Source of the DNA: Spirochaetia bacterium
Lineage (GTDB): Bacteria; Spirochaetota; Leptospiria; Leptospirales; Leptonemataceae
Assembly: GCA_021413825.1 (NCBI GenBank)
Contig: JAIOPQ010000005.1
Location: 1 to 64,000, forward strand
Length of the DNA stretch: 64,000 nt
Reading direction: 5' to 3'
Shown here: positions 45,841-54,482 of the stretch, piece after piece
How the letters are laid out: every line of letters starts with the position of its first letter
Numbering within the stretch: position 1 is the first letter of the stretch
Notes under the pieces: model-generated
What the model was told of the DNA's origin: nothing
Database searches by the model: none
What the model saw: only the letters and a program-made list of their open reading frames with translations
Translations under genes and position numbers: made by a program

Positions 45841-46907
45841 AAATTGAAGTAAAGAATGTAAGCAAGAAATTTGGTCAGTTTGATGCACTCAGGAATGTAA
45901 GCATTGTTGTTCCAGGCGGGGAGCTTGTTTCTCTTCTGGGCCCTTCCGGTTGCGGTAAAACTACGCTCTTGAGAATCGTTGCCGGGCTTGAGGTTCTGGA
46001 TTCTGGCCATATTCTCTTTGATGATGAGGATGCATCGCTTAGAACCGTCCGTGATCGCCAGGTTGGATTTGTATTTCAGCACTATGCACTATTCAGGCAT
46101 ATGACTGTGTTTGAAAATATTGCCTTTGGTTTGAAGGTCCGCCCTAAGAAACGCAGGCCGGATTCCCATGTAATAGCCAGGAAGGTTCAGGAGCTTCTGC
46201 AGCTAGTGCAACTTGAACCACTTGCAGGTCGCTATCCAGATCAACTCTCCGGCGGACAAAGGCAGCGTGTAGCCCTGGCACGTGCATTAGCCGTTGAGCC
46301 CAGCGTGCTCCTTTTGGATGAACCTTTTGGCGCACTCGACGCAAGTGTGCGTCGTGAGCTGCGACGCTGGTTGCGTCGTCTGCACGATGAAATCAAGATT
46401 ACAAGTTTATTTGTGACTCACGATCAAGACGAGGCACTGGAAGTTTCAGATCGTGTAATTGTAATGAACAAGGGGCGAGTCGAGCAGGAAGGAACACCGG
46501 CGGAAGTGTATACCAGGCCGGCCAGTCCGTTTGTATTTGATTTTCTGGGAAATGTGAATTTGTTTAGGGGACGAGTTGAGAAAGGAAAAATCCGTGTTGG
46601 TTCGGCTGACCTTGACGCGCCAGGAGATACTGGCTCACAAGAAAATCGGGATGCCCTTGTCTATGTGCGACCTCATGAGTTGGATCTGCACGCGGATGCA
46701 ACTGTAAACACTATGTTTGATGGCGTGATTCACTATGCCAATTCAGCCGGGCCAACCGTTCGGGTTGAGGTTAAGCGCGACGACGGGCAATTGCTTGAGG
46801 TAGAACTGTCGCGCGATCATTTCGCAAAAATGGGTTTTGTGCGCGGCGATCGTGTCTTCGTTAGTGCCCGAGAATCATCCGTATTTGTGGACGATTACTC
46901 GATTTAG
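45837..46907 (+). CDS. cysA: Sulfate ABC transporter ATPase CysA
   Basis: A 356-residue ATPase with Walker [13 protein letters not shown]-loop VFQHYALF, signature [15 protein letters not shown], Walker [12 protein letters not shown] and H-loop VTHDQDEA. The C-terminal region (about 240-356) is the CysA TOBE-like regulatory domain. It energises sulfate uptake through CysTW. The 3' end overlaps the opposing SpoIIE gene by 4 bases. Confidence 0.95.
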   Translation: MKIEVKNVSKKFGQFDALRNVSIVVPGGELVSLLGPSGCGKTTLLRIVAGLEVLDSGHILFDDEDASLRTVRDRQVGFVFQHYALFRHMTVFENIAFGLKVRPKKRRPDSHVIARKVQELLQLVQLEPLAGRYPDQLSGGQRQRVALARALAVEPSVLLLDEPFGALDASVRRELRRWLRRLHDEIKITSLFVTHDQDEALEVSDRVIVMNKGRVEQEGTPAEVYTRPASPFVFDFLGNVNLFRGRVEKGKIRVGSADLDAPGDTGSQENRDALVYVRPHELDLHADATVNTMFDGVIHYANSAGPTVRVEVKRDDGQLLEVELSRDHFAKMGFVRGDRVFVSARESSVFVDDYSI

Positions 46908-49483
46908 CCCGCCGCTTTTCTTTCCAGGATTTCGCGTAGCCTCTTAGCCGATTCATTCTGAGGATCGAGAGCCAACGATTCCTGGACAAGTTTCTCTGCG
47001 CGAGCAGGCTCACCCAGCATCCGATAGGAATCTGCAAGATTGACCAGGTTCTTTACCAGAGCCGGTTCGCGCAGTCGAACTGCTTCACCGAAATCGGCTG
47101 CCCTTTTGTAGTCTCCTGCCATTTTGTGAAAATAAGACGCGAAATAAAGGCCATCCGTGTCAGCGGGATTTGTCCAACCATACGAGTCGGCAAAATTAGC
47201 TGCCTGCGTGAAATTCTTAAGCCGCGCATGTGCATGGGAAATTTCGCGCAAAGCTTCAGCGTGATTTGGATCAAATGAAAGGACGCTTGCATAATGTGCG
47301 ATTGCTTCTTGCAGGCGCCCGGCGGTGACCTCGTCACGTGCTGTGCGAAGACTTGCCAGGAGTTCTGGATTCTCCCCGTCATGCAGCAGAGGTTCGTCCT
47401 CTCTGTATCCAATTCGCATGAGGGTGAGATCGTCGATTATCTCACCACTGTGCTGAATGCAATCATATGTCTGCTTAATATCTCCCTGGGCCTGTTCAAT
47501 CTGGCGAAGGAATAGATTCTCATCTTCATTGATAAGCCTATGTCCTTGTGCGTCCACTGAAAGGGCGAGATCATCGCGACCGTCTGATCCAAGAAACAGT
47601 ACGTCACCGGCTTGCAGCTGAAATGTTTTCACAGACAAGTTCCCTTCAAGACCATAGATTCCAATCTTGCGGAGAAGTAGTTCCTTCTCGGCGAATTCTG
47701 CTTTGCCATTGCGATAGAGTGCAATCCAGGGATGCTCAGCATTGATATAGTAAATCAATCCTGTTTGTTCATCTGCCAGGCCAAGCACCGCAGAAATAAG
47801 CATTGTACCATCAAAGGAGACAAAAACATTCTGTAGTTCCAGAAAGCATTCCTTGAGCCAGCGTTCCGGGAAACGGTTTCTGGCTCCCGTTGCATTCTGC
47901 GTGCGCGTCACAACAGCCTTAAACACTGTGCCGAGCACAAGGGCACCACTCGCACCCTGCATGGATTTTCCCATTGCATCGCCGTTTAAGAAAGCAATAT
48001 AGCTTCTGCCTGAAAGCTCAATGTTGTGAGCTGTGACAATATCCCCGCCAATTTCAGCATCCCATTTTTTGAACCGAAACTTCTTCTTCTGGCTAATCAA
48101 CGTTTCAACGCTGAAATGCTTACTATGGACCGTTGATCCATTGAGCGGGGCAATGAGGAGAGAAGTAAGGAAATAGTCTCCATCCTGTTGGACTTTGAGC
48201 GTATGCACGGTGTCCAGGCTCGCTTTGAGTTCGCGTGTGCGATCTTCAACTTTTCGTTCCAGGCTTTCATTGAGTTCTTCAACTGCATTGTGAACGCGCA
48301 TGAAGCGATTTGCAAGAATCAGGGCAATCCCGATAATAAACACGGAGAACCCGTATTTGGTCAGAGTAATTCCATAATTGAAGACTGCAGAATCCAGGAT
48401 ATCAAAGACAGCGCAAACTAGAAAGACGCTGAAGCCTGCGAGCAATCTACCGGCGTCGCGATTTTGCGCGATGCGGGCATTGATCATTTGATAGAGGCCA
48501 TAAGGGATATGAAGCAGAATGCTTACCTGCCAGACCCGCAGTAATAGCTCGGCGAGGTGCATTGGAAGAAATGCAGTGATGATGGTCAGCAGGAGCCCGT
48601 ATATGCCAAATACTTTAGAAAGTTTAGTGATTTTTTGACGAAACAGAGTATCAAAAAAGAAGATCATCAAAGGTCCCAGCAAATAGAGAACCATGAGTTC
48701 CACTCGCTGAATCAGGCGGGTGTCAATTGGTAGCTCAAAGACTGCGCCCTGTCGAGTCATCAGGTAAACAAAGAGTAAGATTGCAAAAAGGGCGTAATAC
48801 AGATTGTACGCATCCTGCTTGCGCTTGAAGTAGAGTAGCAGGTGATACAGCCCAACAAAAAGATAAAGACAGATCAGTACGATTCCAATTCTATCCTGGT
48901 TTGCGAAAACTAGGTCCTGGAATTGGCCAATTCTGTATCCTCGGGAAGCATAGAAACCTGTGTGGTCGTATCGCGGGTCTCCGTGAATCTTAAATACTAT
49001 CTGATTGGTCCCAGCGTGCAGCTGGCTGTGGTCAATTTCGTATGCAACGTCTCGAACGGTTCTATGGAACGTTATACGCTCATTTGCTACGGTTCCTTCC
49101 TTTGCAACAAGGGTTCCGTTTATATAGACTTCGAACGCTTCACCAATTTCTCGCAGTGCAATTCCTGGCTGTTTGGACCCTTCCAGCAAATCCGGAGGGG
49201 TTTGAAAATAGGACACAAACGTGTAGGTTGCAAATGATGCGGAGGCGTTCTCTGGATCGAGTTTGCCAACCCAGAGAGGGAAGGCCTCAATCTTCTTCCA
49301 GTCCTTGGAGGAAGCCAGTTCACCTGGATCCTTACCGAAAACATCTGCGTCGAACCCGCGGCGATAGAACCAGTTTACGCAAACAGTCTGTTCAGGTTTA
49401 CAGAGGTCCGTGAGTTCAACTGTTGGATTTGCAAGTACCGGTGCGGCGCTGAGCAGCCCCAGCAATAGAAGTCTAAGGCGCAT
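46904..49483 (-). CDS. 7TMR-DISM / SpoIIE (PP2C) phosphatase / TPR signalling protein
   Basis: An 859-residue protein. A signal peptide ([12 protein letters not shown]) and an N-terminal carbohydrate-binding-like extracytoplasmic domain (to about 190) are followed by seven helices (about 195-400), a coiled coil ([19 protein letters not shown]), a SpoIIE-type PP2C phosphatase (about 450-690: [37 protein letters not shown]) and TPR repeats (about 720-855). It would dephosphorylate a partner such as an anti-sigma antagonist. It starts 4 bases after the small membrane protein gene in the cysD-cysN-FNR run. Confidence 0.9.
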   Translation of the reverse strand: MRLRLLLLGLLSAAPVLANPTVELTDLCKPEQTVCVNWFYRRGFDADVFGKDPGELASSKDWKKIEAFPLWVGKLDPENASASFATYTFVSYFQTPPDLLEGSKQPGIALREIGEAFEVYINGTLVAKEGTVANERITFHRTVRDVAYEIDHSQLHAGTNQIVFKIHGDPRYDHTGFYASRGYRIGQFQDLVFANQDRIGIVLICLYLFVGLYHLLLYFKRKQDAYNLYYALFAILLFVYLMTRQGAVFELPIDTRLIQRVELMVLYLLGPLMIFFFDTLFRQKITKLSKVFGIYGLLLTIITAFLPMHLAELLLRVWQVSILLHIPYGLYQMINARIAQNRDAGRLLAGFSVFLVCAVFDILDSAVFNYGITLTKYGFSVFIIGIALILANRFMRVHNAVEELNESLERKVEDRTRELKASLDTVHTLKVQQDGDYFLTSLLIAPLNGSTVHSKHFSVETLISQKKKFRFKKWDAEIGGDIVTAHNIELSGRSYIAFLNGDAMGKSMQGASGALVLGTVFKAVVTRTQNATGARNRFPERWLKECFLELQNVFVSFDGTMLISAVLGLADEQTGLIYYINAEHPWIALYRNGKAEFAEKELLLRKIGIYGLEGNLSVKTFQLQAGDVLFLGSDGRDDLALSVDAQGHRLINEDENLFLRQIEQAQGDIKQTYDCIQHSGEIIDDLTLMRIGYREDEPLLHDGENPELLASLRTARDEVTAGRLQEAIAHYASVLSFDPNHAEALREISHAHARLKNFTQAANFADSYGWTNPADTDGLYFASYFHKMAGDYKRAADFGEAVRLREPALVKNLVNLADSYRMLGEPARAEKLVQESLALDPQNESAKRLREILERKAAG

Positions 49484-49487
49484 AGGT

Positions 49488-49634
49488 TTACTTTTTTTTG
49501 CGAAACCAGCCGAGTACCTTTTCGCTCCATTCGTTTACACTAAAAATGAATGATGCGATAATCACGAGGAGGAAAAAGACACCGAGGCCTATCCAGATTA
49601 GTAATTCTCCTGTGGTAACTACTGAAGAAGTCAT
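49488..49634 (-). CDS. 48-residue single-pass membrane protein in the cys cluster
   Basis: A short ORF between the FNR gene and the SpoIIE gene with a good AGGAGA 5-6 bases before its ATG; the FNR stop lies in the same segment. The product has a polar N-terminus (MTSSVVTTGE), one helix (LLIWIGLGVFFLLVIIASFIF), and a basic amphipathic tail (SVNEWSEKVLGWFRKKK). It is too short for routine ORF calls. It could anchor a partner, for example the reductase, at the membrane; this is inference. Confidence 0.65.
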   Translation of the reverse strand: MTSSVVTTGELLIWIGLGVFFLLVIIASFIFSVNEWSEKVLGWFRKKK

Positions 49635-49643
49635 TGTCGTCTC

Positions 49644-50525
49644 CTAATATACCTCTACAATCCATTTGCCGTCTTTTTTGTATTCAAGTTTTCTTTTATC
49701 CCACTCTTCAGCGCCCAGATGAGATCTGAATACATCTTCTATTCCCTTTTCCATGCCCTTTAGGCCGCAGATGTAGAAGCAAAAATTACCCGCTTCCATT
49801 AGCCCTGCAATCTCATTAAAATGCTCTTCTATCCTATGCTGAACATAGACACGTGACCCATCGGGATTCTTTTGCTCGCGCGAAACTGCAGAAATTAACT
49901 GGCATTTTCCCTTATCTGCCAGAGCTTGCAGCTCACCGTTCAAATCGTTACAATATAGAAGTTCAGATTTGAATTTTGCGCCAAAAATAAGGATAATCTT
50001 TCCGCGCCAGGGTTCTGTGCGTTCGCGAAAAATATGATCGAGAAATGCTTTGAAAGGTGCGATTCCAGTTCCAGTGGCAACGAAAATTAGATTGGCGCTA
50101 TCATCACGAGGCAGCAGGAAATGCATTCCGACGGGTCCCGTGACCAGAACCGGGTCACCCGCACGCAAATCGCACAGATAGTTGGAGGCGATGCCAAGGT
50201 ATTTGGATCCATCTTCTTTTGTTTCTATGAGCCGTTTAACGCACAAAGAAGCGGTCCCTGGAAACCCCGGATCGCCGTTGCGCGCAGACGCAACAGAGTA
50301 TAGCCTCAGCTTTTGCGGTTTTCCGCCAGCCTGATTTCCGGGAGGAAGCACGCCTATGGACTGGCCTTCACGATATTGCAAATCGCTTCCCTTTAGATCT
50401 ATGACTAGATGCTTTACTTCGTCTTCAGCGTTTGTGATGTTTTCGACAGCCAAAACCTTCGTTGAAAAGGGCTCAGAAGGTTTGTATGTTTTGCCAGAAG
50501 CGAGTGCTTCTTTTTCGATTTTCAT
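49644..50525 (-). CDS. Ferredoxin-NADP+ reductase, plastid type
   Basis: A 293-residue flavoenzyme. FAD-binding domain: LRLYSVASA (RxYS motif) and CVKRLIE; NADP domain: FVATGTGIAPFKAFL, then FYICGLKGMEKGIEDVF and C-terminal WIVEVY ending in the aromatic Tyr that stacks on FAD. This layout is that of plastidic/Leptospira FNR. It passes electrons between NADPH and ferredoxin. Placed between cysN and a small membrane gene, so it probably supplies ferredoxin for sulfite or APS reduction. Confidence 0.93.
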   Translation of the reverse strand: MKIEKEALASGKTYKPSEPFSTKVLAVENITNAEDEVKHLVIDLKGSDLQYREGQSIGVLPPGNQAGGKPQKLRLYSVASARNGDPGFPGTASLCVKRLIETKEDGSKYLGIASNYLCDLRAGDPVLVTGPVGMHFLLPRDDSANLIFVATGTGIAPFKAFLDHIFRERTEPWRGKIILIFGAKFKSELLYCNDLNGELQALADKGKCQLISAVSREQKNPDGSRVYVQHRIEEHFNEIAGLMEAGNFCFYICGLKGMEKGIEDVFRSHLGAEEWDKRKLEYKKDGKWIVEVY

Positions 50526-50572
50526 ACCTGCCGGACAGTATCAGGAGTTGGCCGGAGATAGTCGAGAGAGAA

Positions 50573-51796
50573 TCAGATTTCAATGACGCCGGCACCGGCC
50601 GTCTGATTCGCTTCGTCTATGAGGATAAAGCAACCGGTCCAACGATTCCGGCCGTACGCGTCGCAGTGGATTGGTTTGGCTAGTTTGATCCTGACCCGAC
50701 CAATATCGTTCATGCTAAGTTCTTCGGTTTCTGCCTTAGCCATAGTAGCCATGTTCACGCGATATTCTATGCTCTGAACTGCACACTTCAGAAAGTTTGT
50801 AGTATGGCGCATGGTGTACTTGCTGCCAGGTCTGAGAGCCTTTGAATCCATCCAACAAATATGCGCAACGATTGTATCTAGAGTTTCTGGCTCTGAACCA
50901 CCAGCAATCAATGTACCCCGTGCAATATCAATGTTGTCCTCTATTTGAATTGAAATCGACTGGGGAGCCGTTGCCTGGTTGAGCTCTTCATTAAAAATCC
51001 TAATATTCTTAATGCGAGTTGTTCCACCAGGAAAAAGTGTAACGCTGTCTCCTCGCCTGACTGTTCCGGATGCAATTTGTCCTGCGAAGTAGCGATCCAT
51101 TGCCCCATCGCGCGGAAGGATTACCATTTGAACTGGCATCCGAAATGGCACGGTATCCGCTTTTTCTTCTATAGTAACTGTTTCCAGATGCTCAAGTAGG
51201 CATGGGCCTTTGTAGTAAGGCATATTCTTTGAAGGATCAACAACGTTTTCTCCTGCAAGTGCTGACACAGGAATGAAGTGAATCTCGCGCAGCGAAAAAT
51301 CCATGGAGAGCCCAAGGAACTCTTCGCGGATTGCATTGAATTTAGCTTCATCGTAATTGATTAAGTCCATTTTGTTTACGCAAACAACGAAATGACTGAT
51401 TCCAAGAAGTGATCCAACTGCCGCATGCCTGCGCGTTTGTTCGGTGATTCCAAGGCGTGCATCGACAAGTAGAATCATTAGGTCTGCTGTGGATGCGCCA
51501 GTTACCATATTTCTAGTATACTGAACGTGCCCGGGACAATCTGCGATGATGAATTTGCGTCTTGCTGTTGCGAAGTATTTATACGCAACGTCGATTGTGA
51601 TTCCTTGTTCGCGTTCGGCTTTAAGACCATCGGTTAACAGCGCAAGATTGAAATCGGTGCCGCCTTTCTGGCTGGCCTTTTCAATATTCTCAACTAGATC
51701 CTTTTGGAGGGAGTTGGAATCATACAGTAGCCGACCGATGAGCGTGCTTTTCCCATCGTCTACGTTTCCTGCTGCAATAAATCTTAAAATTTCCAT
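50573..51796 (-). CDS. cysN: Sulfate adenylyltransferase subunit 1 (GTPase)
   Basis: A 407-residue EF-Tu-like GTPase: G1 GNVDDGKSTL, G2 region with DGLKAEREQGITID, G3 ADCPGHVQY, G4 VNKMDL, then two beta-barrel domains. CysN couples GTP hydrolysis to adenylation of sulfate by CysD. No C-terminal APS kinase domain is present, consistent with an APS-reductase pathway (cysH below). It starts 15 bases after the cysD stop. Full length for a stand-alone CysN. Confidence 0.95.
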   Translation of the reverse strand: MEILRFIAAGNVDDGKSTLIGRLLYDSNSLQKDLVENIEKASQKGGTDFNLALLTDGLKAEREQGITIDVAYKYFATARRKFIIADCPGHVQYTRNMVTGASTADLMILLVDARLGITEQTRRHAAVGSLLGISHFVVCVNKMDLINYDEAKFNAIREEFLGLSMDFSLREIHFIPVSALAGENVVDPSKNMPYYKGPCLLEHLETVTIEEKADTVPFRMPVQMVILPRDGAMDRYFAGQIASGTVRRGDSVTLFPGGTTRIKNIRIFNEELNQATAPQSISIQIEDNIDIARGTLIAGGSEPETLDTIVAHICWMDSKALRPGSKYTMRHTTNFLKCAVQSIEYRVNMATMAKAETEELSMNDIGRVRIKLAKPIHCDAYGRNRWTGCFILIDEANQTAGAGVIEI

Positions 51797-51810
51797 AGTA
51801 TTGGTCAGGC

Positions 51811-52464
51811 CTAGAAGTATCCGGAACGTTTGCGGTCTTCCATGGCCGACTCTGATCGTCTATCGTCCAGGCGCGAACCGCGTTCTGTGGTATTGCTCAC
51901 TTTGATTTCAGAAATGATTTCAGCAACGGATGCTGCGTCCGATTCAACGGCTGCAGTGCAAGTCATATCGCCTACAGTTCTAAATCGAACTGGTCTTGCT
52001 GCGACCTTCTCATCTTCCAGTTTGATAAAATCAGCTTCATCGCGACGCGCCCCGCCAATGCAGGCATCGAATCTGAATTCCTCGATTGTTTCAAGGAGGG
52101 TCACGGTTTGCAAAGTATTGCGACTTGCGAATCTACCCTTCTCTTCAACAGCGGTGCCTTTGTTGATTGAGTCTTGAACGTAACGCGCCACGAGCGTTTC
52201 ATCAATCTCTTTGACCATATCGTCGCGATAGGTAATGGTTTCTGGGAAATTATGACCTGTGTCGATATGAACCAGCGGGTAGGGGAACTTTCCTGGTCTG
52301 AACGCTTTCAGCGAAAGATGAACAAGCGTGATCGAATCTTTGCCACCAGAGAATAAAAGTGCAGGACGCTCGAACTGTGCTGCAGTTTCTCTGAGTATGT
52401 AGATGGCTTCCGCCTCAAGCTGTCTGAGATGGTCGATCATGAGTTGAAAAGCCCGCAGCCTCAT
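51811..52464 (-). CDS. cysD: Sulfate adenylyltransferase subunit 2 with apparent in-frame internal deletion
   Basis: N-terminal half matches CysD: HLRQLEAEAIYILRE, LLFSGGKDSITLVHL (PP-loop), HIDTGHNFPETI, FDACIGGARRDE. The C-terminus also matches: VRFRTVGDMTCTAAVES, and SESAMEDRKRSGYF. The product is 217 residues, whereas CysD is usually about 300. The ~80-90 residues normally between GGARRDE and VRFRTVG, including RAKERIFSFRD and the FPLSNWTELDVW segment, are absent; the frame is kept. The junction lies near 52030-52040. Function is doubtful if real. ATG 52440 is an alternative start. Confidence 0.85.
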   Translation of the reverse strand: MRLRAFQLMIDHLRQLEAEAIYILRETAAQFERPALLFSGGKDSITLVHLSLKAFRPGKFPYPLVHIDTGHNFPETITYRDDMVKEIDETLVARYVQDSINKGTAVEEKGRFASRNTLQTVTLLETIEEFRFDACIGGARRDEADFIKLEDEKVAARPVRFRTVGDMTCTAAVESDAASVAEIISEIKVSNTTERGSRLDDRRSESAMEDRKRSGYF

Positions 52465-52532
52465 TTTGAACTTGACCCTTGCCAGGCAATCAGTTTTTTT
52501 GAAGTAATCCTATAGAAATACCAGGAAATGAA

Positions 52533-53261
52533 ATGCCCCTTTCAGCAGAAGAAATCGCAGCCCTAAACGAGCGCCACGCCTCTTCTTCCATTGAAGAAGT
52601 AGTTCGCACGGTTCTTGCGCTTGATCCATCCCATGCGACTCTGGCATTGAGTCTGAGCGTTGAGGACACAGTTTTACTTCATGTTCTGGCAGAAAGCGCA
52701 AAGGCCCTGGGAATCCAGGCGCATGCGTTTGCCCTTGATACTGGAAGATTACCGGAAGAGACGTATCAGATTCTAGATGAGGTTCGACAGAAGTATTCCA
52801 ATGTTACAATCGATGTCCTGTTTCCAGATGCCACCGCAGTTGAGAAACTGATGCGCATCAAAGGTCCGTACTCTTTTTATGAGAGCGTGGAGAACCGCAA
52901 GGAGTGCTGTCACATTAGAAAGGTTGAACCCCTGGGGCGAGTTCTCAAAGGTAAAACATCCTGGATGACTGGGTTACGGCGCGAACAGTCGGTAACTCGG
53001 GCAGATATCGCTTTGTTTGAGCGCGATGATGCGCATGAAGGAATGCTTAAAGTGAGTCCACTTGCCAGCTGGAGCGAGCCTATGGTGTATGACTATGCAA
53101 AGGCGCATAACGTTCCTGTTCATCCATTGCATCGTCGCGGATTTCCAAGCATCGGTTGTGAGCCGTGCACACGCGCAGTTCAACCAGGCGAAGACATTCG
53201 AGCAGGCCGCTGGTGGTGGGAAAACGCCGACCAGAAAGAGTGCGGTCTCCATAGTTCTTGA
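52533..53261 (+). CDS. cysH: Adenylylsulfate (APS) reductase, assimilatory Fe-S type
   Basis: A 242-residue PP-loop reductase: LALSLSVEDTVLLHV (modified PP-loop), FALDTGRLPEETYQ, then four cysteines in CC(HIRKVEPL) and SIGCEPCT that bind a 4Fe-4S cluster, and the C-terminal KECGLH with the active-site Cys. The cluster marks APS reductases rather than PAPS reductases, fitting the lack of an APS kinase. Makes sulfite from APS using thioredoxin. ATG 52533 has CAGGAA upstream; divergent from cysD. Confidence 0.95.
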   Translation: MPLSAEEIAALNERHASSSIEEVVRTVLALDPSHATLALSLSVEDTVLLHVLAESAKALGIQAHAFALDTGRLPEETYQILDEVRQKYSNVTIDVLFPDATAVEKLMRIKGPYSFYESVENRKECCHIRKVEPLGRVLKGKTSWMTGLRREQSVTRADIALFERDDAHEGMLKVSPLASWSEPMVYDYAKAHNVPVHPLHRRGFPSIGCEPCTRAVQPGEDIRAGRWWWENADQKECGLHSS

Positions 53262-53263
53262 TC

Positions 53264-53911
53264 ATGTCAGAAGGGTTACTATTACCGTTAGCGCTGGATC
53301 TGAGGGGAAGGTCAATTGTTGTAAGCGGCGAAAGTTCGCATGCCCGTGAAAAAATCAAACTGCTCATTTCTTCCGGTGCGAATCTGCGAATCTATTCTTC
53401 GCTCTCGGATCCAAACATAGATGAGTTCAAAGACTCAGTGGAATGGCGCAGCCTTCCGGTAGAACCGCCGGATGTCAGGGATGCATTTCTAATCGTATAC
53501 GTTGGTGAAGATAAGGCAGAAGCTGCCCGTCTGTTTGAACTGGCAGAGTCTCAGGCAAAGTTCATCTGCTGCGTAGATGACCCGCCCCATTGCAACGTTA
53601 TTTTCCCGGCGATCGCTCGTTCTGGCAAAGTACAGGTTGCAGTCTCAACATCAGGGCTGAGTCCAACGCTTGCGCGCAAAATCAAGGATCAAATTCAAAA
53701 CGACATCCTGGGCCGGGATGTAGGAGCGTTTGCTGAATTCCTGGGACGTGCTCGCGCAAACATAAATGGTCAGCTTTCAGGTTTTGCCCGGAAGAAGGAC
53801 TTTTGGGAGAAGGTTCTGGAGACTGACATTCGGAAAATCCTGGAACTGCAAGGTGAAGAAGCTGCCATGCAGGCAGTCGTTAAAATGCTTCAAAACGAAC
53901 CAATCGCCTAA
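53264..53911 (+). CDS. Siroheme synthase N-terminal type (precorrin-2 dehydrogenase/ferrochelatase)
   Basis: A 215-residue bifunctional enzyme like the N-terminal half of CysG or Met8. It starts LLLPLALDLRGRSIVVSGES with a degenerate NAD loop, then FICCVDDPPHCNVIFPAIARSGKVQVAVSTSGLSPTLARKIKDQI, the family signature. It oxidises precorrin-2 and inserts iron to make siroheme for sulfite reductase. Starts 2 bases after cysH. No uroporphyrinogen methyltransferase domain is attached, so that part is encoded elsewhere. Confidence 0.9.
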   Translation: MSEGLLLPLALDLRGRSIVVSGESSHAREKIKLLISSGANLRIYSSLSDPNIDEFKDSVEWRSLPVEPPDVRDAFLIVYVGEDKAEAARLFELAESQAKFICCVDDPPHCNVIFPAIARSGKVQVAVSTSGLSPTLARKIKDQIQNDILGRDVGAFAEFLGRARANINGQLSGFARKKDFWEKVLETDIRKILELQGEEAAMQAVVKMLQNEPIA

Positions 53912-53954
53912 TCGATTTTCTGTAATAAATGCATTGCAGATTCGACGAACCGTA

Positions 53955-54470
53955 ATGCGATCGCTTCTACTCCTGATTCCCGGATTGCTATTTTGTAGTC
54001 CAATTCATTCGAATCCAGCCCCAGAATTCACCCACACGCGTGAATCGGAATGGATTAACTCCAAACCGGTTGCTCTATCTCAATTGCGCGGCAAAGTAGT
54101 TCTGATCGATTTCTGGACATTCCAATGCTGGAATTGTTATCGCTCGTTTCCGTGGTTACGTTCGGTTGAAGCGCAGTTTCATGCTCAGGGATTGCAAATC
54201 ATCGGAGTTCATTCCCCAGAATTCGAAAGCGAAAAAGTCAGGACAAACATTGAAGCAAAGGTTCGGGAATTTGGATTAACCCATCCGATCATGATCGATA
54301 CTGATTTTTCTTACTGGAATGCAATGAACAATAGCTATTGGCCTGCATTCTATCTGCTGGATAAAAAGGGTGTTGTTCGCGCAAGCTACGCCGGGGAAAC
54401 GCACATTGGTGATTCTCAGGCAAAGACAATTGAAGCACAAATTAAGACGTTAACCGCCGAATCGAATTAG
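53955..54470 (+). CDS. TlpA/DipZ-like thioredoxin-fold protein, exported
   Basis: A 171-residue protein with signal peptide (MRSLLLLIPGLLFCSPIHS). The thioredoxin domain has the active site FWTFQCWNCYRSFPWL (CWNC), GLQIIGVHSPEF and NNSYWPAFYLLDKKGVV, matching the DipZ C-terminal subfamily. Probably a periplasmic disulfide reductase. Its stop is in the same frame as, and 12 bases before, the start of the next gene. Confidence 0.87.
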   Translation: MRSLLLLIPGLLFCSPIHSNPAPEFTHTRESEWINSKPVALSQLRGKVVLIDFWTFQCWNCYRSFPWLRSVEAQFHAQGLQIIGVHSPEFESEKVRTNIEAKVREFGLTHPIMIDTDFSYWNAMNNSYWPAFYLLDKKGVVRASYAGETHIGDSQAKTIEAQIKTLTAESN

Positions 54471-54482
54471 TTCGACACCCTG

